Assembly (NCBI GenBank): GCA_942486035.1
Contig: CALNXK010000177.1
Span: forward strand, 826,001-890,000
From: Porites lobata
Taxonomy: Eukaryota > Cnidaria > Anthozoa > Scleractinia > Poritidae
Length of the DNA: 64,000 nt
Direction: 5' to 3'
Of this stretch, positions 13,701 through 25,000 are shown piece after piece; positions within the stretch are counted from its first letter, which is position 1, and each line of letters opens with the position of its first letter. The notes beneath the pieces are model-generated. The model had not been told where the DNA came from, ran no database searches, and worked only from the letters and a program-made list of their open reading frames with translations. The position numbers and the translations under genes are program-made.

Positions 13701-13838
13701 GCTTTATGACTCATGACTCTATGACTTAGGTGGATGTCACGTCTCAGCTGACACTTTGTTTTGATTTATCTACAGTTCTACAGCATTGTTGATTTTAAGA
13801 AACTGGAGGACCCAAGACCAAATGTGAAGCTGGATTAA
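10771..13838 (+). CDS. NDUFA4: NDUFA4-family cytochrome c oxidase subunit, copy 2 (4 exons, 81 aa)
   Basis: Coding exons are 10771-10803, 12404-12492, 12948-13008 and 13776-13838. The lengths of exons 2 and 3 (89 and 61 nt) and the phases (0, 2, 0) are identical to those of the gene at 6018-8900, so the two are a tandem duplication. The 81-residue product equals the length of human NDUFA4 and keeps its landmarks: a KKYPELIPLFVVVGAG membrane entry, YVMRLALKNPD, a WDRKNNPYPWQK block and a YSIVDFKKLEDPRP tail. It is expected to be an inner-membrane accessory subunit of respiratory complex IV. A polyadenylation signal AATAAA at 13969-13974 closes a short 3' UTR. Of the two copies this is the more conserved and probably the housekeeping form. 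Confidence 0.94.
13424..13446. repeat. Small hairpin in NDUFA4-2 intron 3
   Basis: GAGCTATTTT and AAAATAGCTC form a near-perfect 10-bp stem. It stands at the edge of a ~230-bp stretch (13424-13660) that may be an inserted element, but no second end is visible. Confidence 0.4.
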
Positions 13839-13984
13839 ACTCAAGCCTCTTTTAGTTGATTACTGAACAGCTGTGTGGCTGTGTTGTTCGGATATGCCAA
13901 GTCACTTGTAAATGTTAAAAGCCAATCAGTTACCTACATGTAATGTGTTGTAATGCAGTTTTGCTTTAAATAAAAAAATGCTAT

Positions 13985-15020
13985 TATTCTTAAGTTGGGT
14001 GCTTTTTAACTCACTTCATTTAATAGATATGAAGTTAATACCATGTTTGAAAATAACTATAGATCTGTGGTTTCAGTGAACATAACTCAGTCAGAGAAAA
14101 AAAATCAAGAATAAATCCAAAGGAATTAAAATAATATGACCAGACAAATGAGAAGTTTTTTAATACTTGACACATGCTCGCTTAGATTTCATTGTACTTA
14201 AAAAGAAACACTTGAACAAAGATAGGACATTTATCACTACATTGGTGGAAAGGGGTATATAGTAGATTGTGTTGTGAGGGAGTGGTGTATACTCTCCTTG
14301 GGTTCTACTGCTACGCTGGTCCTGCCCCCTGCACTGAACAGAATATTCAACCGAAAAGTATTAATGTTAAAAACTTCACCTTATGTTGTTACCTCTTGTT
14401 TGAAGCCATTGATGCAATATTAATCAATATTTATTTGTTGATCAACTGTGTCTCCCTTGCTTATCTGTACCCCTTCCCAAAGTGTTTGTACAACATGTTT
14501 CCTGCTGTGATGGTGTCTGCCTTCTTATTACAGGGTGTCGCCTGTAGCATCCATTGACCCTTGACTGCTTGTTCTCAAACTCATTTAGAATCCATTAAGT
14601 AATCACAGATGAAAAACTCATTTTTGCATCCTTAATTTCTTCTAAAATTAGTTTGCCTAAGAAGTAATATCAAACATTATTTTGATATTGTGTTATAAAT
14701 CCCAAGTGTATGCTTGAAATATTACCTCACAACATTTACAGTGAATATCTACAGAACTATTAATATACCATAAAGCAAAAGAAACACTTATTTCAATTGA
14801 GTACTTCCTTAACAGAGAGAGAGGAAACTGGCCATTATCTGAAAACAACATTATATGCTAATTAGGTTCCTTGGGTGGGGCAGAGGGGTACTGATTCATA
14901 AGGTTGGATTTATGGTGTGTGCAGCTGCATGTAGAGTGTGGGGTTCAGTCAGTTAAATTTAAAAAAATGGGATAGAAATCAAAGAGCTTTGTCCTAGAAA
15001 ATAACCCAATCCCGAAAAAA
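13985..15020. other. No gene seen between NDUFA4-2 and the AlkD-like gene
   Basis: The DNA is AT-rich. The only open frame of note (14267-14557) has no homologous motif and a composition like a chance frame. The right part is probably the 3' UTR of the leftward AlkD-like gene. Confidence 0.45.
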
Positions 15021-15026
15021 GGCCTC

Positions 15027-15866
15027 TTAAAGGTTCAAATGTTTTGCAGCCTCTTTGAAGCTCAGGGAACTCAACTCTTTCTTGTGTTTCAACAAATACT
15101 TTTTCACATTAGCGCTGGAAGTGTAAGCATGCTGCCTCAGGGCCCAACCAATTGCCTTTCTGATGAAAAACTCTTCCTCGTGTGCCCTTGAGCTGCAGAA
15201 TCGAAACAACATCTCTTCATCCGTGTCGTTCTTGAAAGAGAGCTGATGCAGCAAGGCAGTCCTTCTGAGCCACATGTTCTCGTGGTTGATCCAGTCTTCC
15301 ATAACAGCTTTTCCTAAAACACGATGCTGCTTCACAAGTTGACCGATGATTTTGCTAGCAAGAATATCTACCGTGTCCCACCAGGACTTGGTCGTGATTA
15401 AGCCTTCTACGCAACTCATGTTGGCTTCGAATTCTTTCGAGGTGTCCATGTTTTTCGCGAGGTAATCAACAGCAAAGTATTGGAACTCGCGTTCTGACTT
15501 TTCCCATAAAAGAGTAGCAAACCTTCTTACATCTTCAGAGTTCAGCTTCTGTTGGAGAAATTCCTTGCAAACGCTTCTCCTTAGAGGGCTACTCAAACCA
15601 AAGAACTCAAACTGGTCTCTCATGTATTTCTTCATGGGTTGACTTCTCTTGTGGTCAGCATTCTTGCGAAGCTCTTTTGCCACGTTGTCAACAAGGCATG
15701 TCACTTCGTCCCGACTTTCCACACTTGGCGTAACTTTTCTTCGCTTTTTATTCCGTTCAGTAGTCGAAGAAGCTCCTCTTTTACTCATCGTAATGGAGAA
15801 GTTTGGTCTGAAAGTAGAAAAGATGCGTAGATAACCTACTTTGCGAATACGATTATTCGAACTCAT
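15027..15866 (-). CDS. AlkD-type DNA alkylation repair glycosylase (single exon, 279 aa)
   Basis: An uninterrupted frame encodes a HEAT-like-repeat protein of the AlkC/AlkD family, which excises N3- and N7-alkylated purines from DNA. The block at residues 161-167 (SWWDTVD) matches the AlkD active-site loop: W163 and D167 correspond to Trp109 and catalytic Asp113 of Bacillus AlkD. R202 (in WLRRTALL) and W241 (in GWALRQHA) fall at exactly the spacing expected for Arg148 and Trp187. All four key residues are thus present. Residues 1-26 are Arg-rich and non-acidic (NNRIRKVGYLRIFSTFRPNF), resembling a mitochondrial presequence. A second Met at position 27 opens MSKRGASSTTERNKKRRKV, a nuclear localisation-like run, so two start sites could serve two compartments. 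It is divergent from the glycyl-tRNA synthetase gene with a ~137-bp gap. Confidence 0.9.
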   Translation of the reverse strand: MSSNNRIRKVGYLRIFSTFRPNFSITMSKRGASSTTERNKKRRKVTPSVESRDEVTCLVDNVAKELRKNADHKRSQPMKKYMRDQFEFFGLSSPLRRSVCKEFLQQKLNSEDVRRFATLLWEKSEREFQYFAVDYLAKNMDTSKEFEANMSCVEGLITTKSWWDTVDILASKIIGQLVKQHRVLGKAVMEDWINHENMWLRRTALLHQLSFKNDTDEEMLFRFCSSRAHEEEFFIRKAIGWALRQHAYTSSANVKKYLLKHKKELSSLSFKEAAKHLNL

Positions 15867-16003
15867 TGAAATTCACGCAACACCGCAGCAGTAGTCACGC
15901 GATCAAGAAGGACACCTCATATGAAATATTTGCAGCAGGTAGCAAGACCGCATGCCAAACCCGGCCGGTTTATCCTCGTGGTTGAACAATCATGATTCAC
16001 TGA
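15867..16003. promoter_or_regulatory. Compact bidirectional promoter, AlkD-like gene / glycyl-tRNA synthetase
   Basis: Only 137 bp separate the most upstream start codons of the two divergent genes. The segment has no clear TATA box and is richer in GC and CpG than the flanking introns (CACGCAACACCGC, CACGCGATC, CCCGGCCGG). A shared promoter for two housekeeping genes is the simplest reading. Transcription starts cannot be seen from sequence. Confidence 0.55.
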
Positions 16004-19000
16004 ATGAATACATTGTTTGTCCTCAGAAATTTATTTCCCATAAAGCGATTTTGTGCCATAAATCTCGCCCGACGACATATTTTTCCGAGAGAGGTTGCCA
16101 GAACAATCGTTTGCTTTCCTAAGTCACACTTACCAAGCATCAAAAACCATAGTTTCAAGTCAATATTTTCTGTTGGTGGAAAAGCAACAATGTCTGATTG
16201 TGGCGCCGAAAATTCAAGCATTTTGGATAATCTACGGAAATCTGTAAAAGAACAGGTATGTAACATTCTTTAAATTTTGGGGGGCTGAAATATTACGTGT
16301 TCAGGTGTTTATTTTACCTTGTATCAAGTATTACACATGTAAACAGCCGTACTGATGTAGACGAAAGAGCAGCTGGTACGCTACGTTCCATAAGCTTACT
16401 CCCACATTCCGAATTTCCAGCGGAAGTGGAATTTTGTAATTACAGAAACCATAGGGTGTGCAAGTATTGTTTCCTTTATATTATCTCTTATTATGTTTAT
16501 TTTTGCTGATTACCAGGCCTGTGTGTCAATTGCATCACCCTCTAGCACAGGCAACCCAAGCTTCTCCCAGTAACCACTAAGCTTAGGCTGCCTGTACCCA
16601 GAACTCAACCCAAGATGGAAAGATTTAACCTTCCCAATGGTCCCAATGGTGACCAACATTAGGGACTGGTCAAAAAGTATAGCGGGGGGTGGGCCGGAGC
16701 AGAGAGGGGGTGGGTCATGAGGTTTTGAGCGTTGCGCAAGGGGTGGGTCGTGCAATTTTCAGCTACCCTTAGGGGGTGGGTCACCCTATTTTTTACTAAC
16801 TACTAACGAGACAGTTGACTACACTTGTTATATAAAACACAGCCAACTGGAATTATTGCTAAAATACTCACAAACCTGTTGTGCGAGAAAATACAAAGGT
16901 TGACAGGCCGCACATCTATACGGGCGTGGAACCCTCTGTGAACCGTTTTTCTTCTTTTTTGTAAGGAAATGATTGGTGGTTCTTTAAAAATTTATTGAAG
17001 TTATAGTTGGTTTTGTGTAAGATTCCATTTTTTCATTCAAGCTTCCTTTATAGTAGACACTGAGAGCTGGTATTGTGTCACGAATGGCAATATTTCTTTT
17101 TCCTCCTTGTTGTTTTGTTTTAGGAGTTGAGACTCCCTTTTGTGAATTTTATTTCTGATAGTAGGTTTTCAATCAAAGATAGGGGGCACCCAACGAGAAT
17201 ATACTTCTAAACCAATTTAAACATTAGATATAGGCATATTTTTATCCCCTAAAAATTTTCCATCTGTTTGGATCTCCTAGCTGAAAGTCTAGTGATACGA
17301 AAATTATAGGGATCAAAAAATTGGCAATTATACCGTTTTTTTAGATGTTCGAAAATCCTTGGAGGGGCAGACAAACAAGAAGTTTTACAACAAAATAATG
17401 TTCCGACAATTCTAGATCTCAAATCGTCTTTCAAACAGTTATTTTCCGAAAATTGACGTTGGGTGCCCCTGAAAGATTGTGGGTAGCCTCCGTCCATCAA
17501 GCGTTTTTTTTTTTTAAATTTGAATTATTTTCCTCAAAGGTTGTTTCTGAGGAGTTTTTTCGTAGGATTCTTAAGGCTTCTCCTTTGACAAATTCTTTTT
17601 TTAACATTTGGAGGGTGACACGAGGTGAAATGTGTGTGCAAGAAGCTTTCCGTTTGTTTAAAATGTGTCTTTGCATCAAGGATAGATTTTTCCTTGAATC
17701 TTGTGCCTTTGTATATATCCGTGTCTAAAGACGCAGTCTCAGTGTCGAATGTTTCGGCCGTGAATTCATTAGTTGGGTGATGTAAGCTTGCTTGTTCAAT
17801 GAAGGCTTCGATGTCTGGTTTACTCATGTCCCATAGGGAAAAGATATCGTGTATGTGGCATTTTCAAACTGTTGTTCTAAAGATAGTTTTGCTTAGAGTT
17901 GTTGTTTCAATATATGTCATGAAAACATTGGCAAAGGAATCAAAACTGCTGTCTTTGTGCCCATTGCAGTTCCATGGTTTTGCAGGTAGTGCTTTCCACT
18001 GAAGTGGAAGAAATTTTCTTTGAGGATTAATCTAAGCATTTCGGGCAAGTAATGTGTAGGAATGGGTTGTCTTTGTTGAAATTGTGATTTTGTGATTGTG
18101 AACTGTGATTTTGATATTGGTTGTAGCAGTGTATCAACAAATTTTGTGAAGCACAGAACAAGAGGAAACCGAACATCCATATTTTAACTAGGGGGTGGGT
18201 CATGCAATTTCCAACCTTGCTTTAGGGGTGGGTCAGTCATTTTTGTGCCGAAGGGAGGGGGTGGGTCATGTGTTTTTTATCAACCACATTTCCAAATGCT
18301 CCGCCCACCCCCCTATACTTTTTGACCAGTCCCTTAAGTGCAACAGCTTTATTGCCACTCGGCCATGAAAACCCACATACTTATCATAGTTATACTGTAA
18401 TAGACCCGTTGAAGCTGGGGTTCATGTGGCCCTCCAAGTTAGCATACAAACCTAAAAATACTAGAGGAAAAAAGGGTCTCCCGAATCTTCTGTACCATTT
18501 AAAATGTACTGCCTTTGCTTGTAGGGAAGTATCAAGAACAGTGGGGAAAATATGCACATTTATGTATTAATGGATTTAAGATGAAACCTGTCACATGACT
18601 GTATGTATTGCAGTGGTGTCCAATTTTTTCTTCAAAGAAACTGGCAAAAACTTAGAAAAGGATTTTTTACCTTTTTCATAAGGACAAAAGAAAATCAAAC
18701 CTTTGCTTTTTACATAAGTGGTACCAATGCATCTAGTTAAAAGGAATGTGTGAGACAAATAATATTATTTTCAAGGAGGTTTGAGTTAACAGGGTTTTTT
18801 TTCTAATTTTCTTATAGGGTGATTTGGTCCGAAAGCTAAAAGACGAAAATGCTCCAGCAAATGACCTTGAAGTTGCTGTAAAAGAGCTCAAAGTCAGGAA
18901 AAAGGCTCTTGAGACCAAGGTAACAAGCTAATTTTCAGTTAAACCTGTGACAGGTATCCTTCTTCCCTTGTTCTTTGAGAGATTTGCCATTTGCTTAAAA

Positions 19001-22000
19001 AAAAGAACACCTGATCGCAGGTTAGTTTTCAGTCAATTATTATTTTAATGCAATGGAATCTTTCACCTTTTTTATGAAGATACCAACCTGTTTGAGGAGT
19101 TGATAACAAAACGCACCTGCCTTTTAAATTTTATTTTACAGGAAAAAGAGCTAGCCCCAAAACAGGAGAAGTTTGACAGAGCTAAATTAGAGGACTTGTT
19201 GAAAAGGCGGTTCTTTTTTGTTCCTTCTTTCGAAATCTATGGAGGTAGGCAAGTACATACCTGCCAACCCCCAGAGATCTAAAATCTGGAGACTCTCTAT
19301 TTTGCATTACACCCCCCGAATGTCAACAGCACCAACACCCCCACTCCCCCCCACTGCACCAACAAATTGCCTTAGGACATTATATGACATCTTACATGAC
19401 GTACATGGGATCAAAATGTGCTTTCATCATTGTAATGACGAACTAATCTTTGTCATTGACTAAACATGTGCAAAAATGTCCCAGAAACTGTACAATGAAT
19501 TAAAAAAGTTCGAAGTTTGTGAAAAAATGGACTAAATTTCAAACTAAGCACAGAAATGCTCAAAAGTCCATTTTATTCAGGAGCTTTGGTGCTCTAACCG
19601 GGAGATCGGGAGATTTGATGAAAAACTTGGAGACTCCCGGGAAAACCGGGAGAGTTGGCAGGTATGCAAGTACTAGGTGCTTATTTGTATTCATCTGTAT
19701 CCTTATTTCAAACAGTGATTTTGCTATGCTACTATTTTTAATTGCTCTCTTTTTTGCTTTTTTCCAGGTGTAGCTGGTCTGTATGATTATGGCCCATCTG
19801 GCTGTGCCATGGAGGCAAACATGATAAACATTTGGAAGTCACACTTTGTTCTAGAAGAACAGATGTTGGAAATAAGAGCATCTCTACTTACACCTCATCA
19901 AGTTCTTAAGTAAGTTATATTTACAGATAGTACAGAGAGACTACTCAGTTAAGTTATATCCTCTTGGAGAACTGCAGTGCTGTTATCCATATGGGATCAA
20001 ATCACTGCCTACTCTTTTAACCCTTTAAGCCTTAAGGTCAAAATTAAAATTCTCATTTGTCACGCCTATTCATTTACTATAGAAGTAGTGGGGAGAAGTT
20101 GATAAAATATCAAGCAAATACATCTTGCGTGATCTTGTCCTCAAATTCTCTTGACCACTCTATTTTACAAAACATTGCTATTACAAGGAGAAATTTGATG
20201 CTGATCACTCTTAGGGCTTAAAGTGTTAAACCATACAAAAAATATATTATTTATAAGATGATGACATGAGGAGTTGTCTTGTCCGTCAAGGGCTCACAAT
20301 AATCCTTAACTCTCTCATTGCCCAGTTTACTGACCAGCTTTATTTACGTCTGATAATCTAGTTGTTATGATCAAATTTCCTCATTTTCTCTGGTTGCAGA
20401 GCTTCAGGTCATGTAGATAGGTTTGCTGATTTTATGGTGAAAGATGTCAAGACTGGTGACTGCTTTAGAGCTGATCATCTTCTAGAAGGTGTTTTGTTTT
20501 TATTTTATTATTTAATTCACATTGAACTTTTAATTAAAAAAGGAAACAGAGTAAAAAACACCTTAATCTGGCCAAGGACACAACTGCTAAAGTTAACCCC
20601 TAGATGTTCAGATGGCTATTGCCCATTTTGTAATTAAACTGGGTTGTTTTGACATGAAAGCCCTTCTTTAAAAGTTGTACCTCAAATTTAGAAATAAAAA
20701 GCAAGGAAATTTAAGCCTTTGAAAGTTGTATTTTGAGCTGGAAAATGTTTGCAATATTAATTACCTAGTCAGACACTACTGCATGACCCACAGTGAGCCT
20801 ACAGAATTATACTATTACATACATACTTTATTGTTACCTCACCAAAGGGGCTTTTCAGGAAGAATGATTTTATTACATTAATTATTTGTAATAACTATTA
20901 CTAATTACAACACTTAGGGAGTTAGTGGGCAAAAAAGCCCGTAAGCAACGAAAGTAAGACAGCAGGCTTTACAAAATACATGTACATGCAAAAAGAAGAA
21001 CACTAAGGGCTAGTTATTTAAACAGAGTCAAGCCTGTGTTTAACAAAACCACCTTCTCAGCCATTCTCAGTTTGCCCAACACTTTTATCTAAACAACATT
21101 GTATGCTCTATTGAAATTAATTGTTGAAAATAAATTTTCAATAGAGCATAGACTGGAAAAGCACTAATTTTCTTAAATTAACGTTCTAAGAGATCTAGAG
21201 GTCCACTGATTTCTTAAACCATGGCCTAAGTTAGACTTTGTTTAAATAAATGCCCCTAAAAGTTCAATGTTGCATTCGTTTTCTTTAAGGTCATCTTGAA
21301 AAGTTGTTGGCTGATAAGAAGCTGGATGCTGAAAAGAGAAAGGAATATGAAAGTGTTATTGGTCAGGTAAAGATAGAAATGAATAATTTAAAATAATGGT
21401 GAAATAAAATTAATATTAACTTGTTTGTTCAGGACTGGGAGAAATGTCGTTTGCCATGTTTATTTTAAAATTGGTGTTGCAAACTTATTGTTTCAAGAAC
21501 TCACACTGTGTCTTTTTATAATCAATGTCATTACATACTATGTTGCTTTTTAGATTGACAACTATGGAATGAAAGAACTTGGCGACCTTATCTCTAAATA
21601 TGATGCCAAGGCACCTGTGACTGGAAATGACCTTTCCGACCCTGTGGAGTTTAATTTGATGTTTACAACTTCAATTGGTCCCAGTGGGCTCATTCCTGGG
21701 TAAGTTACATTATCTGTTCTTAATTTTATTTATTTATGGGTGAAGAGGTCATTCCTGGGTGAGTGGAATCATCTTGAAGTGACTTCCATAATTAGTTTTT
21801 GTCCTTCTGCAAGAAAGGACATCCTTAAATTAGCAGGTTAGTCCTGTGTATGGGTGCTTGTCCATGAGTTTACAGGGTTACTTATAGGTAATCAGACTTG
21901 TCTGCGGGTAAGCTGTAAGTGGGTTCATTACTGAGTGAGTGGGCTTGTCCCTGGGTTTGTTCTGGGTAAGATTGCTGGTCCCTGGTTGAATAGGGTCACC

Positions 22001-25000
22001 CATGGGTAGATGGGTTCATTCCCAGGTAAGTGGGCCCATCCTTGTGTAAACTGATTCTACCCTCTGCAAGTGGTTCTAGCCCTACTAATCAGGCTCCTTC
22101 TATAGGGTATGTGAGGTCAATTCTGTGTTGATGCATAAAGGGGGCTTGCTCAAACTTTAGCCCCTTCTCTCTCTAGACAACCCTTGGATACAAAGATGGG
22201 GCTTTTTTTGTTGACATACATGGATCTTTGTGTTTCTCTGATTTTCTTCACCACTAGCCTCCTAAAGACAAAAAAACTTAATACAAACTTAATATGAAGG
22301 AGAAAAAATTTTCAAACAAATAGCAAGTACAGTGCCTTTGTGCTACCAGTAGAAACAGCAGTTACTCTTTCCTCTGCATCAACCAAAAAAAAATCATAGG
22401 TCAAATAATGATATGATGTATTCTACCATCATAATTACCAGTAGAAACAGCAGTTACTCTTTCCTCTGCATCAACCAAAAAAAATATCATAGGTCAAATA
22501 ATATGATGTATGCCACCATCATAATTTTTTTAAAATGTTGTCTTTCTTGTGTAGCTATCTCAGACCAGAAACAGCACAAGGAATCTTTGTAAATTTCAAG
22601 CGTCTTTTGGATGCCAATAATGGAAGACTACCATTTGCTGCAGCTCAGATTGGACCTGCCTTCAGGAATGAAATTTCACCTCGATCAGGTCTTCTAAGAG
22701 TGAGGTAAACTAAGATGCAGTCAACTCTTTCTTAATGGACCTTTCATCAAACAGGCATCTCAATCCACAAATGAACAACTTCTTTAGAGGAGCACCAAGG
22801 TAGACACCACCTAATGTCCAATTAATGGAAATCTCATCCATAAAATGCCACAGTTCCTACTGTGTAATTATTAGAGAGGGTTGATTATAATAATCATTTT
22901 AACTATTACTTACAATTTTAGTAGATCTTATTACTGACAAGAAACTGTATAGTTCTAACAGCAACATCTTGTCATTCCATAGTCGTTGCAACTCAATGCA
23001 CATGATATTTCCAGGAAGTCTTTTCAAATTTATGATGTTATTCGTCTTATGATAACATATGCTTATTCCCACTTTTTTTTATTCAGAGAATTCACTTTGG
23101 CTGAAATAGAACATTTTGTTGATCCAACTGACAAGAGTCATCCTAAATTTGAAAATGTGAGCTCCCAGAAGGTAACTCTGTACCCTTCAGAGAACCAGAT
23201 AGAAGGGAAACCACCCCTGAACATTTCACTTGAGGATGCAGTCAACCAGGTCAGTGGTCTTCTCTTCCTTAGACGTTTCTGTGAGATCTTGACATTAGGT
23301 TCCGGTCCACACTCCTTTTTTACGATCCTAGCCCTTTATCAAATGTTTCATTCTAGTCCACCATGTGACAGTTGTCAGTTCTTTCACTACCAATTTCTTG
23401 TTTCATTTTGAATTAAAATATTTTGGTTAGTTCAAACACTTTATCAGAAACCTTACTTAAAAGAATTTTCTTTCCAGAAAGACCTTATGCATAGAAGAAA
23501 AACAAATGCGAAGGATTCTTTCTCAGTTCTGCAGATTAAAGTTGTAAGAACTAGAATTGATTGATTAAAGTTGAAATTGAATGAAGATTGATATTGAATA
23601 CCAGGTAATTCAAATTAGATTACATACTTGAGCTGTACTAACTTCATTTGAATGTTCTGGTCCTTGTCATGGCCTTATTACCTTATTAACAGGAAAGTTA
23701 AGCACAATAGAAATTATCAGGTCTTTCAAGGTTACCCACAGTGGTATTTACTATAGCTTCTTAAGTAATGCACAATGGAATGCACCTTGTCTTCTTGTGT
23801 TTTGTTCTGTCATGTATTAAACTCTATTAACTTAACCCTTTAAGTCATAATAATAACCAACGGCAATTTTCTCCTAATGATATCCGTACATAGTCAAGGG
23901 ATTAGGTCATGACAAGTAGTAAAATGACCACCAAAGAGAAAATGCTTTGATCTTTTATCAAATTCTCTCAACTTATTCTTTGAGGAAATGTATGAGGATC
24001 AGTTTGGAGAATTTGTATGTGGATATTGGGCTTAAAGGGTTAATAGAGGCCCTGTTAGGGTAAAATTCCAACAAGTATGATAGCCTTGAAACAGCGACAT
24101 AAGACAAGATGAAATGATGACAAACGATATAAAGATGGGTTAAATACCGCCATGTACATGGCCTTCTCCTCAAAACGTGAAACGACCGCATTTGAACTTT
24201 AGACTAGGGACCTGGAGGGCCTCTTGTTAGCCATTTGGCTCTCAAACTCTTAACCATTGCTTCAATTTGTTTACTCTCTGACGACAGAAAATCGTTAGTA
24301 CCCAGACCATGGGTTACTTTCTTGGCCGAGTGTACCTGTTCTTGTTAAAAGTTGGAGCTGACCCAAAGAAGATTCGCTTTAGACAGCACATGTTTAATGA
24401 GATGGCACATTATGCCTGCGACTGTTGGGATGCAGAACTTCTTACCTCCTATGTGAGTGTTAATTTTGTTGTTGTTGTTTTTTTTTTGTTAACACTTTGC
24501 GCGTGTGATCTTGTAATTGCATACGCAGCCAGCATTCTGAAAGCGATAACTTTTCGCAAATAATTCGAGAAGACCATAAACCCACGTAATTGCCCTTTGT
24601 GCCTGCGACTCGTCCATAAAAGGATATCGCAAGTTGTGGGTATATTTAAATGCTTCTTGCTGCAAAAAAAAAAAACGTTTAGAAAAGGAAAAGAAAGTTA
24701 AAGGATTCTTTGGAATTCTGTTTTATCATTAGAATGCTTTTTATCAACTTCAGAAATCCTCGGTCTTTGGTGCATTTGGCACAAAAGTTCTTATTGGGAG
24801 AACTTTACGTAATGCTACACAATCCCTAACACATCGCATATAGTCCATGGCAATCCAACACGTGCCCTTTTATTGTGGGTGTCTTTAGTGTGCTTAGTCT
24901 TTTCGGTTTTTCGTATGCTTCTTTTCGTGCCCCACCCCTCTGCCTGCAGCGTTGAATTAGTTGACAACCAGGCACTTGCTGTTCTCACCTTCTTACCGAC

